From Pseudomonas sp. SST3 (GTDB lineage Bacteria; Pseudomonadota; Gammaproteobacteria; Pseudomonadales; Pseudomonadaceae), in assembly GCF_003325755.1 (NCBI RefSeq), contig NZ_QORI02000017.1:29753-93752 (forward strand): DNA of 64,000 bases, in the 5' to 3' direction. The number at the start of each line of letters is the position of its first letter. Position 1 is the first letter of the stretch. The position numbers and the translations under genes are program-made. Of the stretch, positions 44,291 through 53,350 are shown one piece after another. The notes beneath the pieces were generated by a model. The model was given only the letters and a program-made list of their open reading frames with translations. It was not told the origin of the DNA and searched no databases.

Positions 44291-46075
44291 TTAGCGGGAT
44301 GCCTCGGCGGTATTCAGCCGTTTTGCGAACTGGCGGGCATCAATCTCACCAACGACGCGTGCCTTTGCCAGTTCCCGTCCCGTGGGGCCGAAGAACAGAA
44401 CCGCCGGCGGCCCGAAGAGCTTGTAACGATCGAGCAAGGCGCGCTGCTCCGAATTGCTGTCGGTGATATCGAAGCGAATCAGGCGATAGGCGGCCAGGCG
44501 CGGTGCAATCTGCGGGTCGGCGAATACTTCGCGTTCGATCACCTTGCAGCTGATGCACCAGTCGGCGTACCAGTCGAGTATCAGGGGTTGCCCGGCTGCG
44601 CGAGCCGCATCGAGCTGAGCATCGAGCTCGGCAGGCGTAGAGACGGTGTGCCAGCCTTCGGCGTTGCTGCTGAAGCTCCCGCCGATATTCGACGCCTGGC
44701 TCGGCAATGGCCGCAGCGGATCGGAACCTCCTTGCAGTGCGCCGATCCATGCTGCCAATGCGTAAACCAGTAGGACTAGGCCTAGCAGCTGCGCGAGTTT
44801 TTGCCGTGCCGTTTTAGGCGTAAGTTCAAGCGTGCCGAGAAACAGCGCTGTACCGGCTGCCAGCAGACCCCACAGCGCCAGCGCCAGGGAGCTTGGCAGC
44901 ACCCGCTCGAGCATCCACACCGCAACCGCTAACAGCAGTACGCCAAAAGTGTTGCGGACAGTGACCATCCAGGGCCCGCTCTTGGGCAACAATGCACCGC
45001 CGCCGGTGGCGAACAGGATCAATGGCACGCCCATGCCGAGGCCGAGGGCAAATAGCTTCAGGCCACCGCCTAAAGCATCGCCGCTGGCGCTGATATAAAG
45101 CAGTGCACCGGCGAGAGGGGCGGTGACACACGGCGAAACCAATAGGCTGGACACCGCCCCAAGTAGCGCAGCACCCATGAATGAGCCGCCTTTGACATTG
45201 CCGGCAAGGGCGTCGAGGCGACGGCTCAGTGACTGAGGCAGGCGCAAGTCGAACAGGCCAAACATGGCCAAGGCAAAGGCGACGAAGAACAGCGCGAAGG
45301 GCACCAGTATCCAAGGCGACTGAAGACGTGCCTGCAGATTCAATTCGGCGCCGAATACGCCCATCAACGCGCCCAGCAGGGCGAAGCCACCTGCCATCGG
45401 CAGCACGTAAGCGACCGATAGCAGGAAGCTGCGCACCCCGCCGGTCTGGCCACGCAGCACCACGCCAGAGAGGATCGGCAGCATAGGCAATACGCAAGGC
45501 GTGAAAGTCAGGCCCAGCCCGGCAAGGAAAAACAGCGCCACTGAGCGCCAAGACAGGGCAGTGCTGTCATCGGTCGTGCTGTTAACCGTGCTGGATGCAG
45601 ACGCGGTGGGCGCCGATGTGGCTCCTATGTCGAAGGTTTCGGTTTCCGGTGGGTAGCAAAGACCTTTATCGGCGCAGCCCTGATAGGTGACCTGCAGCGT
45701 GAACGGTCTATCGTCAGGGTTCTGTATCGGTAGCTCGACGTCGAGCACACCGTAGTAGACCTCGACCTCGCCAAAATAATCGTCGGTCTTCTGCTCGCCT
45801 GCCGGTAACTTCGGCTCCCCGACGACCACCCCGGCATCGCTGGCCTTGAACTGGAAGCGATGACGGTACAGGTAATAGCCTTCCGCTGCGATGAAGCGCA
45901 GCTTGATCCTCTCAGGCGCCGCCTCCATCAGGCTCAGGCGGAAGGCCTCGCGCACCGGAAGGAAGTCCGCACTGTTATTCAGCCCGCCCAGGGTAGCGCT
46001 CGGGCGGCTATCGAACAGACCGGCAGCGGCGGGAAGGGCGAACAGCAGGATCAGCAGGCTCAGCAAACGGCGCAT
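44291..46075 (-). CDS. dsbD: Thiol:disulfide interchange protein DsbD
   Basis: DsbD moves electrons from cytoplasmic thioredoxin across the inner membrane to periplasmic partners (DsbC, CcmG). The 594-residue protein has a signal peptide, the N-terminal alpha domain with its Cys pair (CADKGLCYPP), eight membrane segments with TFTPCVLPMLP and VSPCVTAPLAG, and a C-terminal thioredoxin-like domain with WCISCK. ATG at 46075 is preferred over the one two codons earlier because of spacing to GTGAG. The 153 bases to aroQ carry no clear element. Confidence 0.96.
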   Translation of the reverse strand: MRRLLSLLILLFALPAAAGLFDSRPSATLGGLNNSADFLPVREAFRLSLMEAAPERIKLRFIAAEGYYLYRHRFQFKASDAGVVVGEPKLPAGEQKTDDYFGEVEVYYGVLDVELPIQNPDDRPFTLQVTYQGCADKGLCYPPETETFDIGATSAPTASASSTVNSTTDDSTALSWRSVALFFLAGLGLTFTPCVLPMLPILSGVVLRGQTGGVRSFLLSVAYVLPMAGGFALLGALMGVFGAELNLQARLQSPWILVPFALFFVAFALAMFGLFDLRLPQSLSRRLDALAGNVKGGSFMGAALLGAVSSLLVSPCVTAPLAGALLYISASGDALGGGLKLFALGLGMGVPLILFATGGGALLPKSGPWMVTVRNTFGVLLLAVAVWMLERVLPSSLALALWGLLAAGTALFLGTLELTPKTARQKLAQLLGLVLLVYALAAWIGALQGGSDPLRPLPSQASNIGGSFSSNAEGWHTVSTPAELDAQLDAARAAGQPLILDWYADWCISCKVIEREVFADPQIAPRLAAYRLIRFDITDSNSEQRALLDRYKLFGPPAVLFFGPTGRELAKARVVGEIDARQFAKRLNTAEASR

Positions 46076-46146
46076 GGTCATCTCACAGGGTGCAATCGCG
46101 CCATGATACCCAACGTGGCGCATCATCGCCCGGGCGCAACGTCGCA

Positions 46147-46470
46147 CTATTGCTCGTTTTGCAACCAGATTATGCCGTCGCGTTCGATGGCAGAGCGTGC
46201 TCGAAGGGCTTGGCCAGCACAGGGCCCCGCCACGCATTCACCCGTGTCGATCAGAAACAATGCCCCGTGAGTTGCGCACTGGATCAAACTGCCGCTGCTG
46301 TCGAGAAACTGATCCGGCAGCCATTCCAATGGTATTTTCCGGTGCGGGCAGCGGTTCTCGTAGACGTGCAGGGTACCGTTCTTGCGTATTGCGAGGAGCC
46401 GCTGGCCTTGTATTTCCAGGCCCTTGCTTTGGCCTTCAGCGATATCGCTCGCCGCACACAATCGAAACAT
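46147..46470 (-). CDS. Small Rieske [2Fe-2S] protein
   Basis: A 107-residue stand-alone Rieske domain. Cluster ligands are visible as C-x-H (ENRCPHRKIP) and C-x-x-H (QCATHGALF). There is no signal peptide or membrane segment, so it is a soluble cytoplasmic protein, like the ferredoxin subunits of dioxygenases or NirD-type proteins. No oxygenase or reductase partner is next to it. It is upstream of dsbD on the same strand (71-base gap) and may be co-transcribed with it. Confidence 0.85.
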   Translation of the reverse strand: MFRLCAASDIAEGQSKGLEIQGQRLLAIRKNGTLHVYENRCPHRKIPLEWLPDQFLDSSGSLIQCATHGALFLIDTGECVAGPCAGQALRARSAIERDGIIWLQNEQ

Positions 46471-46599
46471 TTCCCCTCCTTTTATTGCGACGATTAGCGC
46501 CTGATGTCTGGATAGATGTAGAGCTCAGCCGATTAATGCTGGCGGCCCCGTTGGCTGGCTTTTATCCTTCGCGTCGAACTCTCACTGGCGATATCCCTG

Positions 46600-47637
46600 A
46601 TGAGCCCTGTGCTGTCTGTGCGCCCCCTGTTTCTTTCGCTGGGTCTGTTGTGGCTGATTGCATTCTGGTTGTCGCTGGCGCTGGGGCCGGTCAGTCTATC
46701 GTTTGGCGAAACGCTGGGCGCCATGTTTCGCCTGCTTGGCGTTCCGTTGCAGGGCCAGAGTCTCGGGTCGGCGGAGCTCATCCTGGGGCAGATAAGGCTG
46801 CCGCGCGCCTTGCTCGGGTTGGCCGTAGGCGCTGTGCTGGCGCTCTCTGGCGTCGCCATGCAGGGGTTGTTTCGCAATCCGCTAGCTGACCCGGGGCTGA
46901 TCGGTGTTTCCAGCGGTGCCGCATTGGGCGCCGCTTTGGTCATCGTCGGCGGCGAGCTCATGGGCGGTATCCCGCCACTGCTGGAGCCATATCTGTTGTC
47001 GTTGAGCGCATTCGTGGGCGGTCTCGGCGTCACCGTGCTGGTGTATCGCCTCGGGCGTCGCGATGGTCGTACCCATGTAGCCACGATGCTGCTCGCCGGT
47101 ATTGCGCTGACCGCTCTGGTGGGCGCCTTGATCGGGCTCTTCACCTATCTTGCCGATGACACCACGCTACGCACGCTGACGTTCTGGAACCTCGGCAGCC
47201 TCAATGGCGCGAACTATGCGCGGCTATGGCCGTTGCTGCTCGTGACGTTGGGGGTGGCGATCTGGTTGCCGCGCCGCTCCCAGGCGCTGAATGCACTGCT
47301 GCTGGGTGAATCCGAAGCACGTCACCTGGGATTCGATGTTGAACGACTCAAGCGTGAGCTGGTGTTCTGTACCGCGCTGGGTGTGGGTACCGCAGTAGCG
47401 GCGGCCGGCATGATCGGATTCGTGGGCTTGGTGGTTCCGCACTTGGTGCGGCTGATGATCGGCCCCGACCACCGGTTGCTGTTGCCGGCCTCGGCGCTGG
47501 CCGGCGGGAGCCTGTTGCTGCTGGCTGACCTGTTGGCGCGGCTGACGCTGGCGCCTGCGGAATTGCCGATCGGTATCGTTACCGCTCTGCTAGGCGGCCC
47601 TTTCTTTCTTTATCTATTACTGCGAGGGCGCCCGTGA
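46600..47637 (+). CDS. phuU: Haem ABC transporter permease (FecCD family)
   Basis: An inner-membrane permease of the BtuC/FecCD type, here for haem import given its neighbours. The 345-residue protein has about ten membrane segments. Family landmarks are [45 protein letters not shown] and [23 protein letters not shown]. No strong ribosome-binding site precedes ATG 46600. The GTG of the ATPase gene overlaps its TGA. The usual companions phuR, phuS and phuT are absent to its left, where the dsbD and Rieske genes lie instead. Confidence 0.9.
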   Translation: MSPVLSVRPLFLSLGLLWLIAFWLSLALGPVSLSFGETLGAMFRLLGVPLQGQSLGSAELILGQIRLPRALLGLAVGAVLALSGVAMQGLFRNPLADPGLIGVSSGAALGAALVIVGGELMGGIPPLLEPYLLSLSAFVGGLGVTVLVYRLGRRDGRTHVATMLLAGIALTALVGALIGLFTYLADDTTLRTLTFWNLGSLNGANYARLWPLLLVTLGVAIWLPRRSQALNALLLGESEARHLGFDVERLKRELVFCTALGVGTAVAAAGMIGFVGLVVPHLVRLMIGPDHRLLLPASALAGGSLLLLADLLARLTLAPAELPIGIVTALLGGPFFLYLLLRGRP

Positions 47638-48404
47638 CCCTCGGTGCTTACGGGATCTCGGTACGCCGTGGTGCTTCAACGGTGCTGGCTGATATCGATC
47701 TCGAATTGGTGCCCGGCGAAGTTCTCGGTGTGTTAGGGCCCAACGGTGCAGGCAAGAGCACGTTGCTCGGGGCGTTGAGTGGCGAACTGGCGGTCAGTGC
47801 CGGCGAGGTATTGCTACAGGGAAAATCGCTGCACGGCTGGAATGGACCTGAGCGCGCACGTTGCCTGGCGGTGCTGCCGCAGAGTTCGACTTTGAGCTTC
47901 GGCTTCCGGGTCGATGAAGTGGTCAGCCTTGGTCGATTGCCCCATGCCAGCGGTCGCGAGCGCGACAAGGAAATCGTCGCCGCTGCGCTGCACGCCTCGG
48001 ACGCACAGCATCTGGCTCACCGCAGCTATCTGACGTTATCCGGTGGCGAGCAACAGCGCGTGCACCTGGCTCGCGTGCTTGCGCAGCTGTGGCCGGGTAG
48101 CGCGGGGCAGGTGCTTTTGCTCGACGAGCCAACTGCCATGCTCGATCCCTTGCATCAGCACAGTATCTTGCGCGCGGTCCGGCACTTTGCCGAGCAGGGC
48201 GGCGCGGTGCTGGTGATCTTGCATGATCTAAACCTTGCTGCACGCTATTGCGACCGCCTGTTGCTCTTGGCGGATGGCTGCACTCGGCTGAGCGGTACGC
48301 CTGAAGAGGTGCTGCGTGCCGAGCCTTTGAAAGCCGTGTTCGGCCTCGACGTGCTGATTCAGCCGCATCCAGAGCGTGGCTACCCGCTCGTGATTGCCCG
48401 TTGA
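47634..48404 (+). CDS. phuV: Haem ABC transporter ATP-binding protein
   Basis: Drives haem import with PhuU. The 256-residue ATPase has Walker [10 protein letters not shown], the signature [18 protein letters not shown], Walker [13 protein letters not shown] and the switch His in [13 protein letters not shown]. The end ([25 protein letters not shown]) fits the HmuV/PhuV subfamily. The GTG start overlaps the phuU stop by four bases, and phuW follows after 10 bases. Confidence 0.93.
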   Translation: MTLGAYGISVRRGASTVLADIDLELVPGEVLGVLGPNGAGKSTLLGALSGELAVSAGEVLLQGKSLHGWNGPERARCLAVLPQSSTLSFGFRVDEVVSLGRLPHASGRERDKEIVAAALHASDAQHLAHRSYLTLSGGEQQRVHLARVLAQLWPGSAGQVLLLDEPTAMLDPLHQHSILRAVRHFAEQGGAVLVILHDLNLAARYCDRLLLLADGCTRLSGTPEEVLRAEPLKAVFGLDVLIQPHPERGYPLVIAR

Positions 48405-48414
48405 GGAACCGGTG

Positions 48415-49305
48415 ATGCGATTTATGTTGTCCGTTGCCCTGGTCTTGCTTACTGCCTGTCAATCGACGCCGCCATTGCCGCCGTTGCCGTCCTGGCAGAG
48501 CCCCGAAGGTCTGGACCAAGCTAATCTCGGCCAGATCATCGATATGCGCAGCGGTAACAGCCTTACGCCGCAACAGCTGGTGGAGAAATTGGCCGGTGCC
48601 GAACGAGTACTGGTTGGCGAGCGCCATGACAACCCTGACCACCACGCGTTGCAGCGCTGGCTTCTCAACGCACTGGCGCAGCGGCGTGAGCAGGGCAGCC
48701 TGCTATTGGAGATGCTCAATCCAGATCAGCAGGGGAAGGTAGCCCGCACGCAGGAATCGATCCAGGGAGGGCGCTGGCCGGCGGATCTGCCTGCCGCGCT
48801 GGGATGGCAAAAAGGATGGGATTGGCAGCTGTACGGACCTTTAGTCGAATATGCATTGGCGCAGCCCTATCCGGTGCTATCGGCGAATCTTGATCGCGCC
48901 GAAATAACCGGTATCTACCGGCGCAAACCGCGGTTGACCGGGGCGACAGCGGCCGAGCAGGTGCAAGGGGCGTTACTGGAGCAGATCCGGGTTTCCCATT
49001 GTGGTCTGCTGCCCGAGGCGCAACTGCCGGCGATGCTGGCCGTGCAGCAGCAACGTGACCGTCGGATGGCCGAGCGGCTGGAGGCGGCGCCGATACCGGC
49101 TATGTTGCTTGCAGGTGCCTTTCACGTGCGTCGCGACCTTGGGGTGCCTTTGCATCTGGATCGAGAGGATATCGGCACTACCCGGGTGCTGTTGCTTGCG
49201 GAAGTGGGAGCGTCGCCGCAGGCGGGGCAGACCGATTTTGTCTGGTTTACCCCGGCCCTGCGGCAGCAAGACCATTGTGCGGAACTCCGCGACAAGACCA
49301 AATAA
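48415..49305 (+). CDS. phuW: ChaN-type haem-binding lipoprotein (PhuW)
   Basis: A 296-residue ChaN-family protein. The N-terminus is a signal peptide with lipobox (LLTACQS). The family core has RVLVGERHDNPDHHALQRWL and MLLAGAFHVRRDLGVPLHL. Campylobacter ChaN binds haem cofacially and is linked to iron uptake. The ATG at 48415 follows GAGGA by about eight bases. It is the last gene of the phuUV operon and is followed, convergently, by the PrrF RNA gene, as in P. aeruginosa, where phuW-prrF-cbpA is the order. Confidence 0.92.
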   Translation: MRFMLSVALVLLTACQSTPPLPPLPSWQSPEGLDQANLGQIIDMRSGNSLTPQQLVEKLAGAERVLVGERHDNPDHHALQRWLLNALAQRREQGSLLLEMLNPDQQGKVARTQESIQGGRWPADLPAALGWQKGWDWQLYGPLVEYALAQPYPVLSANLDRAEITGIYRRKPRLTGATAAEQVQGALLEQIRVSHCGLLPEAQLPAMLAVQQQRDRRMAERLEAAPIPAMLLAGAFHVRRDLGVPLHLDREDIGTTRVLLLAEVGASPQAGQTDFVWFTPALRQQDHCAELRDKTK

Positions 49306-49348
49306 CCGGCAAGCGCAGTTTGTGGCGCAGGTACGGTTTATCCAGGGC

Positions 49349-49375
49349 AAAAAAAGACCCGGCAAGAGCCGGGTC
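49349..49375 (-). terminator. Terminator of PrrF
   Basis: An eight-pair stem (GACCCGGC with GCCGGGTC, 49356-49363 and 49368-49375) is followed on the minus strand by seven U residues. The U tract is only on the PrrF side, so it serves PrrF rather than phuW. Confidence 0.92.
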
Positions 49376-49459
49376 AAAACCGTGATTAGCCTGATGAGGA
49401 GATAATCTGAAAGTCCGATTGCCTGGCCTTCCAGCTTACCAGCTGATCTCGCGACCAGT
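49349..49459 (-). ncRNA. prrF: PrrF iron-responsive small RNA
   Basis: PrrF RNAs (functional analogues of RyhB) base-pair with mRNAs for iron-rich proteins such as sodB and sdh and shut them down when iron is scarce. The minus strand from about 49459 starts ACTGGTCGCGAGATCAGC. It contains the conserved antisense core (positions 49382-49410, with TTATCTCCTCATCAGGC) and ends in a GC-rich stem and U tract at 49349. The promoter overlaps a Fur box. The place between phuW and cbpA matches P. aeruginosa, but only one copy is present here. The length is about 111 nucleotides; the exact 5' end is inferred. Confidence 0.93.
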
Positions 49460-49463
49460 GGTG

Positions 49464-49489
49464 CTAATAATAACAATTCTCATTATTAG
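49464..49489 (-). promoter_or_regulatory. Fur box covering the prrF promoter
   Basis: A 26-base near-palindrome (CTAATAATAACAA / TTCTCATTATTAG) matches the Fur consensus. It covers the spacer and the -10 box (TATTAT, 49467-49472) of a promoter whose -35 is TTGACC (49489-49494, 16-base spacer). Fe-Fur binding would therefore block prrF transcription in iron-rich cells. Confidence 0.9.
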
Positions 49490-49541
49490 GTCAACAGGCG
49501 ATTCAAAATTAATTCACCGCTCGTCGCTGACCCTTACCGAG

Positions 49542-50339
49542 CTACGCAGATAGTGGCAAACGCAGCTGAGTGACTTCCTTATTGAGCAAGTCGATGCGTC
49601 TGGCCATGCTTTCTATCAGGCTGTGAGCAATCTTCGGGTTGCTCTGCATCAAACCGAGGAATTGGTCCTTGGGGATCAGCATCACGGTGCAGGCGGAGGT
49701 GGCAACGACTGTCGCGCTGCGTTTTTCCTGGGTGAATACGGCCATTGCGCCGAAGATTTCATCGCGCTGCACGTCACCGACTTTCTGCCCGTCAACAATC
49801 GCCTCGGCGTGCCCGTCGATGATGATAAATACATTGTCAGCATCGTCACCCTGGCGAATCAGTTCCTCGCCTGCGGCAAAATGTTGAAAGCCGGTCGTGG
49901 GGTGGATCTCGGGTTGCTTCAGCCGCGCCAGTGCATCGCAGAGAAGTGCTGTCTGGCCAATGAGGTACTGAGTAAAGAGCTCCTGCCGATGTGGATCAGC
50001 ATGTATATGCTGAAATACCGCGCTACGCGAGTAGGGGATCAGGCGAATCGATTCGTCGCTGCGATAGCGGCAGGACGGCGTTTCGATCCCTTGGCGGAGG
50101 CCTAGAATATCTCCTTCCTGCACGTAGAACAGCGGCCTGTCATCCACGAGCGCGTGCAGCAACCCGCTTTCGATGATGAACAGTTGCTGCTCGGGTAGCT
50201 CCCCCGCCAAATCGTCGGAGCCTTTGATTTCGATAGGTGGTGCGAAGGGTGTCAGGCCTTCAAGGAGTTGCGCGGGGATCCCCTGCAAGCGGTTGATCAG
50301 TTGATCGGCGTAAGCCGGTTGTTCCCCGAGTAAGTACAT
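49542..50339 (-). CDS. cbpA: Cyclic-nucleotide-binding protein (CbpA-like)
   Basis: A 265-residue protein with two cyclic-nucleotide-binding folds and no DNA-binding domain. The C-terminal one is canonical, with the phosphate-binding cassette EIFGAMAVFTQEKRSATVVA (in parts: FGAMAVFTQEKRSAT) carrying the Glu/Arg pair region. The N-terminal one (about residues 35-110) is degenerate. In P. aeruginosa the gene next to prrF encodes CbpA, a cAMP-binding protein controlled by Vfr. By position and domain content this is its orthologue. Ends 52 bases from the prrF -35 box; both are transcribed leftward. Confidence 0.87.
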   Translation of the reverse strand: MYLLGEQPAYADQLINRLQGIPAQLLEGLTPFAPPIEIKGSDDLAGELPEQQLFIIESGLLHALVDDRPLFYVQEGDILGLRQGIETPSCRYRSDESIRLIPYSRSAVFQHIHADPHRQELFTQYLIGQTALLCDALARLKQPEIHPTTGFQHFAAGEELIRQGDDADNVFIIIDGHAEAIVDGQKVGDVQRDEIFGAMAVFTQEKRSATVVATSACTVMLIPKDQFLGLMQSNPKIAHSLIESMARRIDLLNKEVTQLRLPLSA

Positions 50340-50444
50340 AACGGCAATCCTTGGACAAGCGGGCTCACAAAGGTTGAGCGATGCGCGTGTTCACAGTAAG
50401 GCCGCAGCAGGCGGGAGTAAATTGGCTTACGTAGAGGTTGTGAG

Positions 50445-50717
50445 CTAGCTCTTGTCTCTGGCGTCGTGCTTGTCCAGATGCTGGTTCAGCTCGCTCTTGA
50501 GTGTGTCAGGCAGCTCCTTCCAGTTGATATCCCGAAGGGCGCCTTCGATGGCATAAAGCAGCACGCGTGACGCGCTGAATCCTCGTGATTTAACCGCTTG
50601 GTAAGCGCTGACCGCGCCGAGCCTGCGCAGGTCCTCGGCGGTGTGGATGCCGGAAGCGTGCAGCCATTGGGCGGATGTCTTGCCGAGGTTTCTCAAGGTC
50701 AGCAACTCGTCGTGCAT
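50445..50717 (-). CDS. TfoX C-terminal domain protein
   Basis: A 90-residue stand-alone TfoX/Sxy C-terminal domain (LRNLGKTSAQWLHASGIHTA, then DLRRLGAVSAYQAVKSRG and LLYAIEGALRDINWKEL). In full-length TfoX the N-terminal half is joined to this helix-hairpin-helix-like domain and promotes competence gene expression. Here the N-terminal half is missing, so a competence role is doubtful. It is eight bases downstream of the methyltransferase gene and probably co-transcribed with it. Confidence 0.88.
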   Translation of the reverse strand: MHDELLTLRNLGKTSAQWLHASGIHTAEDLRRLGAVSAYQAVKSRGFSASRVLLYAIEGALRDINWKELPDTLKSELNQHLDKHDARDKS

Positions 50718-50725
50718 GATTGCTC

Positions 50726-51478
50726 CTATCGGCCCGGATAGCCGGCAAGGAAATGAAGCGGCCAGCGGACTCTACGCTGCCGTTCGGGCGCTCCCCATAA
50801 CTGCATGAGCTCGGGCTCCAGCTCAGCTACGGGATCCCTGCCGTGGATCTGCAGCCATTTTTTTACCGCCGACCAGGTGCGCAGATAACCGAGCATCTGA
50901 TGGAAGTTCCATTGGGTCTCGATGGTGAATTCTGGAGGCGTGATGGTTTCGAACGGGGCTTTGATGTCGCGATAACCCGCATCAACGCTGGCGCGGCCGT
51001 GTGGCCAGTAACCGCTTAGCGTTTTGCCGTGCAGGCGAGCGATCACGGCATCGATCGACGGCTCGAGACGAAGCAGGCTGTAGCACCACGCGCAAAACAG
51101 ACCATCCGGTGCGAGCACCCGCTTTGCTTCGGCAAAAAACACCGGAGTCGCGAACCAGTGCAGCGCCTGTGCAATTACCAACAGGTTGGCCTGACCATCG
51201 CGTAGCGGCAACCGCTCGGCCTGGGCAGCGAAACGCTGTGCGGATCGCCAGTTTGAGTGGCCGGTCAGCTGGTCAGGGCTGGCATCGCAGGCGATCACGC
51301 TGTCGAAGTGGTCCAATAGGGGAAGTGTCGCCTGACCGCTGCCGGCGGCAACGTCGAGTGCGCGGTGAGTTTGCGAGCACTGATCAGCGAGCCAGTCGAA
51401 CAGAGTGGCCGGATAAGTCGGGCGGAACTGGGCGTAATCGTCGGAGCGAATCGAGAAAAGCCGGACGCTGTCACTCAT
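50726..51478 (-). CDS. Class I SAM-dependent methyltransferase
   Basis: A 250-residue methyltransferase of unknown substrate. SAM-binding motif I is RALDVAAGSGQATLPLLDHF; VIACDASPDQL carries the acidic ribose-binding residue; LLVIAQALHWFATPVFFAEA resembles the motif IV region of UbiE/trans-aconitate-type enzymes. The C-terminus (ETQWNFHQMLGYLRTWSAVKKW) is typical of the small-molecule methyltransferases annotated near Tam. It precedes the TfoX-C gene by eight bases. Confidence 0.85.
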   Translation of the reverse strand: MSDSVRLFSIRSDDYAQFRPTYPATLFDWLADQCSQTHRALDVAAGSGQATLPLLDHFDSVIACDASPDQLTGHSNWRSAQRFAAQAERLPLRDGQANLLVIAQALHWFATPVFFAEAKRVLAPDGLFCAWCYSLLRLEPSIDAVIARLHGKTLSGYWPHGRASVDAGYRDIKAPFETITPPEFTIETQWNFHQMLGYLRTWSAVKKWLQIHGRDPVAELEPELMQLWGAPERQRRVRWPLHFLAGYPGR

Positions 51479-51632
51479 GGCGATGGCCCGGCAGTACTAA
51501 TGGCAGAACGCTGCGTGACATGGTCGACTTCCGAAGGCAGACCTATCCAAGTATAGAGACACCGGCGGGTTCTGCTCGGAACGGTGCCTGATTGCTGCCG
51601 ATCATGCCTGGCTCGGCCCTCGGGTTCTAGGG

Positions 51633-53195
51633 CTAGAGCCCTGGTAGCCGTTGGCGAATCGCACTGACCAGATTGTCGAGGCTCTGCACGTCAGGCGTAT
51701 CGATCTGCCGGCTGAGCAACTGTTCGCTGTCGGTAAGCGGCTCGCGTGACGCCTGTTGTGTCTTGATGACCGTCATGGTCGCGTCGGACGGGTCGCCACC
51801 TTCGGCCTGTCGTTGGGTCAGCCACTGTTCGATAACCGCATCCGGTGCCTCGCAGGAGAGGATCATGAACGGCACGCCAGTTGATTCCGCCACCTGCCAG
51901 GCACTTTGGCGGTGCTTCTGCTTGAGATAGGTCGCATCGATTACCACCGAAAAGCCTGCATTCAGTGCCGTCTCGGCTAGTGCGTGCAGTCGCTGGTAGG
52001 TCGCCTCGCCGGCTTCTGCGTTGTAGATGCCAGCGTCCAGTTCGGTGGCAAGGGCTTCTGGCTGTGCACCATACAGTCGCTTGCGTTCGACATCCGAGCG
52101 CAGCCTGATTGCGCCGAGGGCCTCGACCAGGCGTAGCGCAACCTGACTCTTGCCGACCGCCGATACGCCGTGGGTGATTGCGAGGAAGCGGGATGGAATG
52201 GCGCTGTAGCTTTCAGCCAGATTGGCGTAGCTGCGGTACTGGCGCAGGATTACCCGGCGCTGCACGGCGTCCTGTTCCTGATGGAGTCGAAATAGGCTGA
52301 CCTTGGCGCGAACCAGGGCCCGATAGGCTTTGTACAGGTTGAGCAATTCGAGGGCTGCGTAGTCTCCAGTACGTTCCAGCCAGCTGTTGATGAAGCGGCG
52401 TGCCTGGCACTTTAAACCGCGATCTTCCAGGTCCATTGCCAAGAAGGCGGCGTCGGAGGCGATATCGATCAGTCGGAAGGGCTCGTTGAATTCTATGCAG
52501 TCGAACAGCACAACTTTGTTTTCGATGATCGTGGCATTGCCCAGATGCAGGTCACCGTGGCATTCACGGATGAAGCCCTGCTGGGTGCGCTGCTCTAGCA
52601 GAGACTGCAAACGGGCGATGCTGGTTTCGGTCCAGTCATGCAGCGCATCGAGCTGTTGCAGGTCGGATTGCTCGGTCAGCAAGGGGCGGATTTGCTCGAA
52701 GTTCTGCCGCATCGGCGCAACGATCGCTTCGGCATTGTTCAGCGGATGCTCGGCTGGCACCTGGGGGATGCTGAGGTGAAACTGGGCGATCTGTTCGGCC
52801 AGGGCATCGATATGTGCGTCGGTCAGTTCGCCGCGCGTTTGCACTTCTGCCATCAATTGAGTTTGTGGAAACTCGCGCATCTGCAACAAGTATTCGATCG
52901 GTTGACCTTCGCCGCCGATCACCGGGGCCTCGATGCTGCCGGTTACAGGCAGAACGCGCAGATACAGGTCTGGTGCCATGCGTTGGTTCAGGCGCAGCTC
53001 TTCCTCACAGAAATGCTTGCGATCCGCCAGGTCGGTAAAGTTGAGAAAGCCGAAATCCACCGGTTTCTTCATCTTGTAGGCGTAGGTGCCGGTGAGGATG
53101 ACCCAGGAGATATGGGTTTCGATGACCCTGAAGCCGTCGACCGGATGGGGGTAGAGGGCCGGGTCTTGCAATGCGGTGATCAATGCTTGGCTCAC
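51633..53195 (-). CDS. Fusion of phosphotransferase-like and P-loop kinase domains
   Basis: A protein of about 520 residues. The N-terminal two thirds look like an aminoglycoside or choline phosphotransferase fold with the Brenner-type motif ECHGDLHLGNATI and DCIEFNEPFRLIDIASD (metal-binding Asp). The C-terminal third is a P-loop kinase domain with Walker A GVSAVGKSQVALRL, related to predicted kinases of the zeta-toxin type. The substrate is unknown. The GTG at 53195 (AAGGA six bases away) is preferred; ATG at 53201 abuts the AAGGA. Divergent from mrcB, as in P. aeruginosa. Confidence 0.85.
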   Translation of the reverse strand: MSQALITALQDPALYPHPVDGFRVIETHISWVILTGTYAYKMKKPVDFGFLNFTDLADRKHFCEEELRLNQRMAPDLYLRVLPVTGSIEAPVIGGEGQPIEYLLQMREFPQTQLMAEVQTRGELTDAHIDALAEQIAQFHLSIPQVPAEHPLNNAEAIVAPMRQNFEQIRPLLTEQSDLQQLDALHDWTETSIARLQSLLEQRTQQGFIRECHGDLHLGNATIIENKVVLFDCIEFNEPFRLIDIASDAAFLAMDLEDRGLKCQARRFINSWLERTGDYAALELLNLYKAYRALVRAKVSLFRLHQEQDAVQRRVILRQYRSYANLAESYSAIPSRFLAITHGVSAVGKSQVALRLVEALGAIRLRSDVERKRLYGAQPEALATELDAGIYNAEAGEATYQRLHALAETALNAGFSVVIDATYLKQKHRQSAWQVAESTGVPFMILSCEAPDAVIEQWLTQRQAEGGDPSDATMTVIKTQQASREPLTDSEQLLSRQIDTPDVQSLDNLVSAIRQRLPGL

Positions 53196-53350
53196 GGTCA
53201 TTCCTTGTAGATTGTCGGATGGGATGTGCGAGCCAATCGGGACGCGGGTCACACAGTCGGAAAGCGGCCCATTATGTCCGCCCCGGCTAGGCCTGCAAAC
53301 CGCCAAGAGGCCGTCTTCTGAGCAAATCAAAGTGCGTATAATCCGCCGCC

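Noticed and set aside
46197..46889. 230-codon open frame on the plus strand
   Set aside because: It overlaps the Rieske gene in antisense and phuU in another frame, and has no family resemblance.
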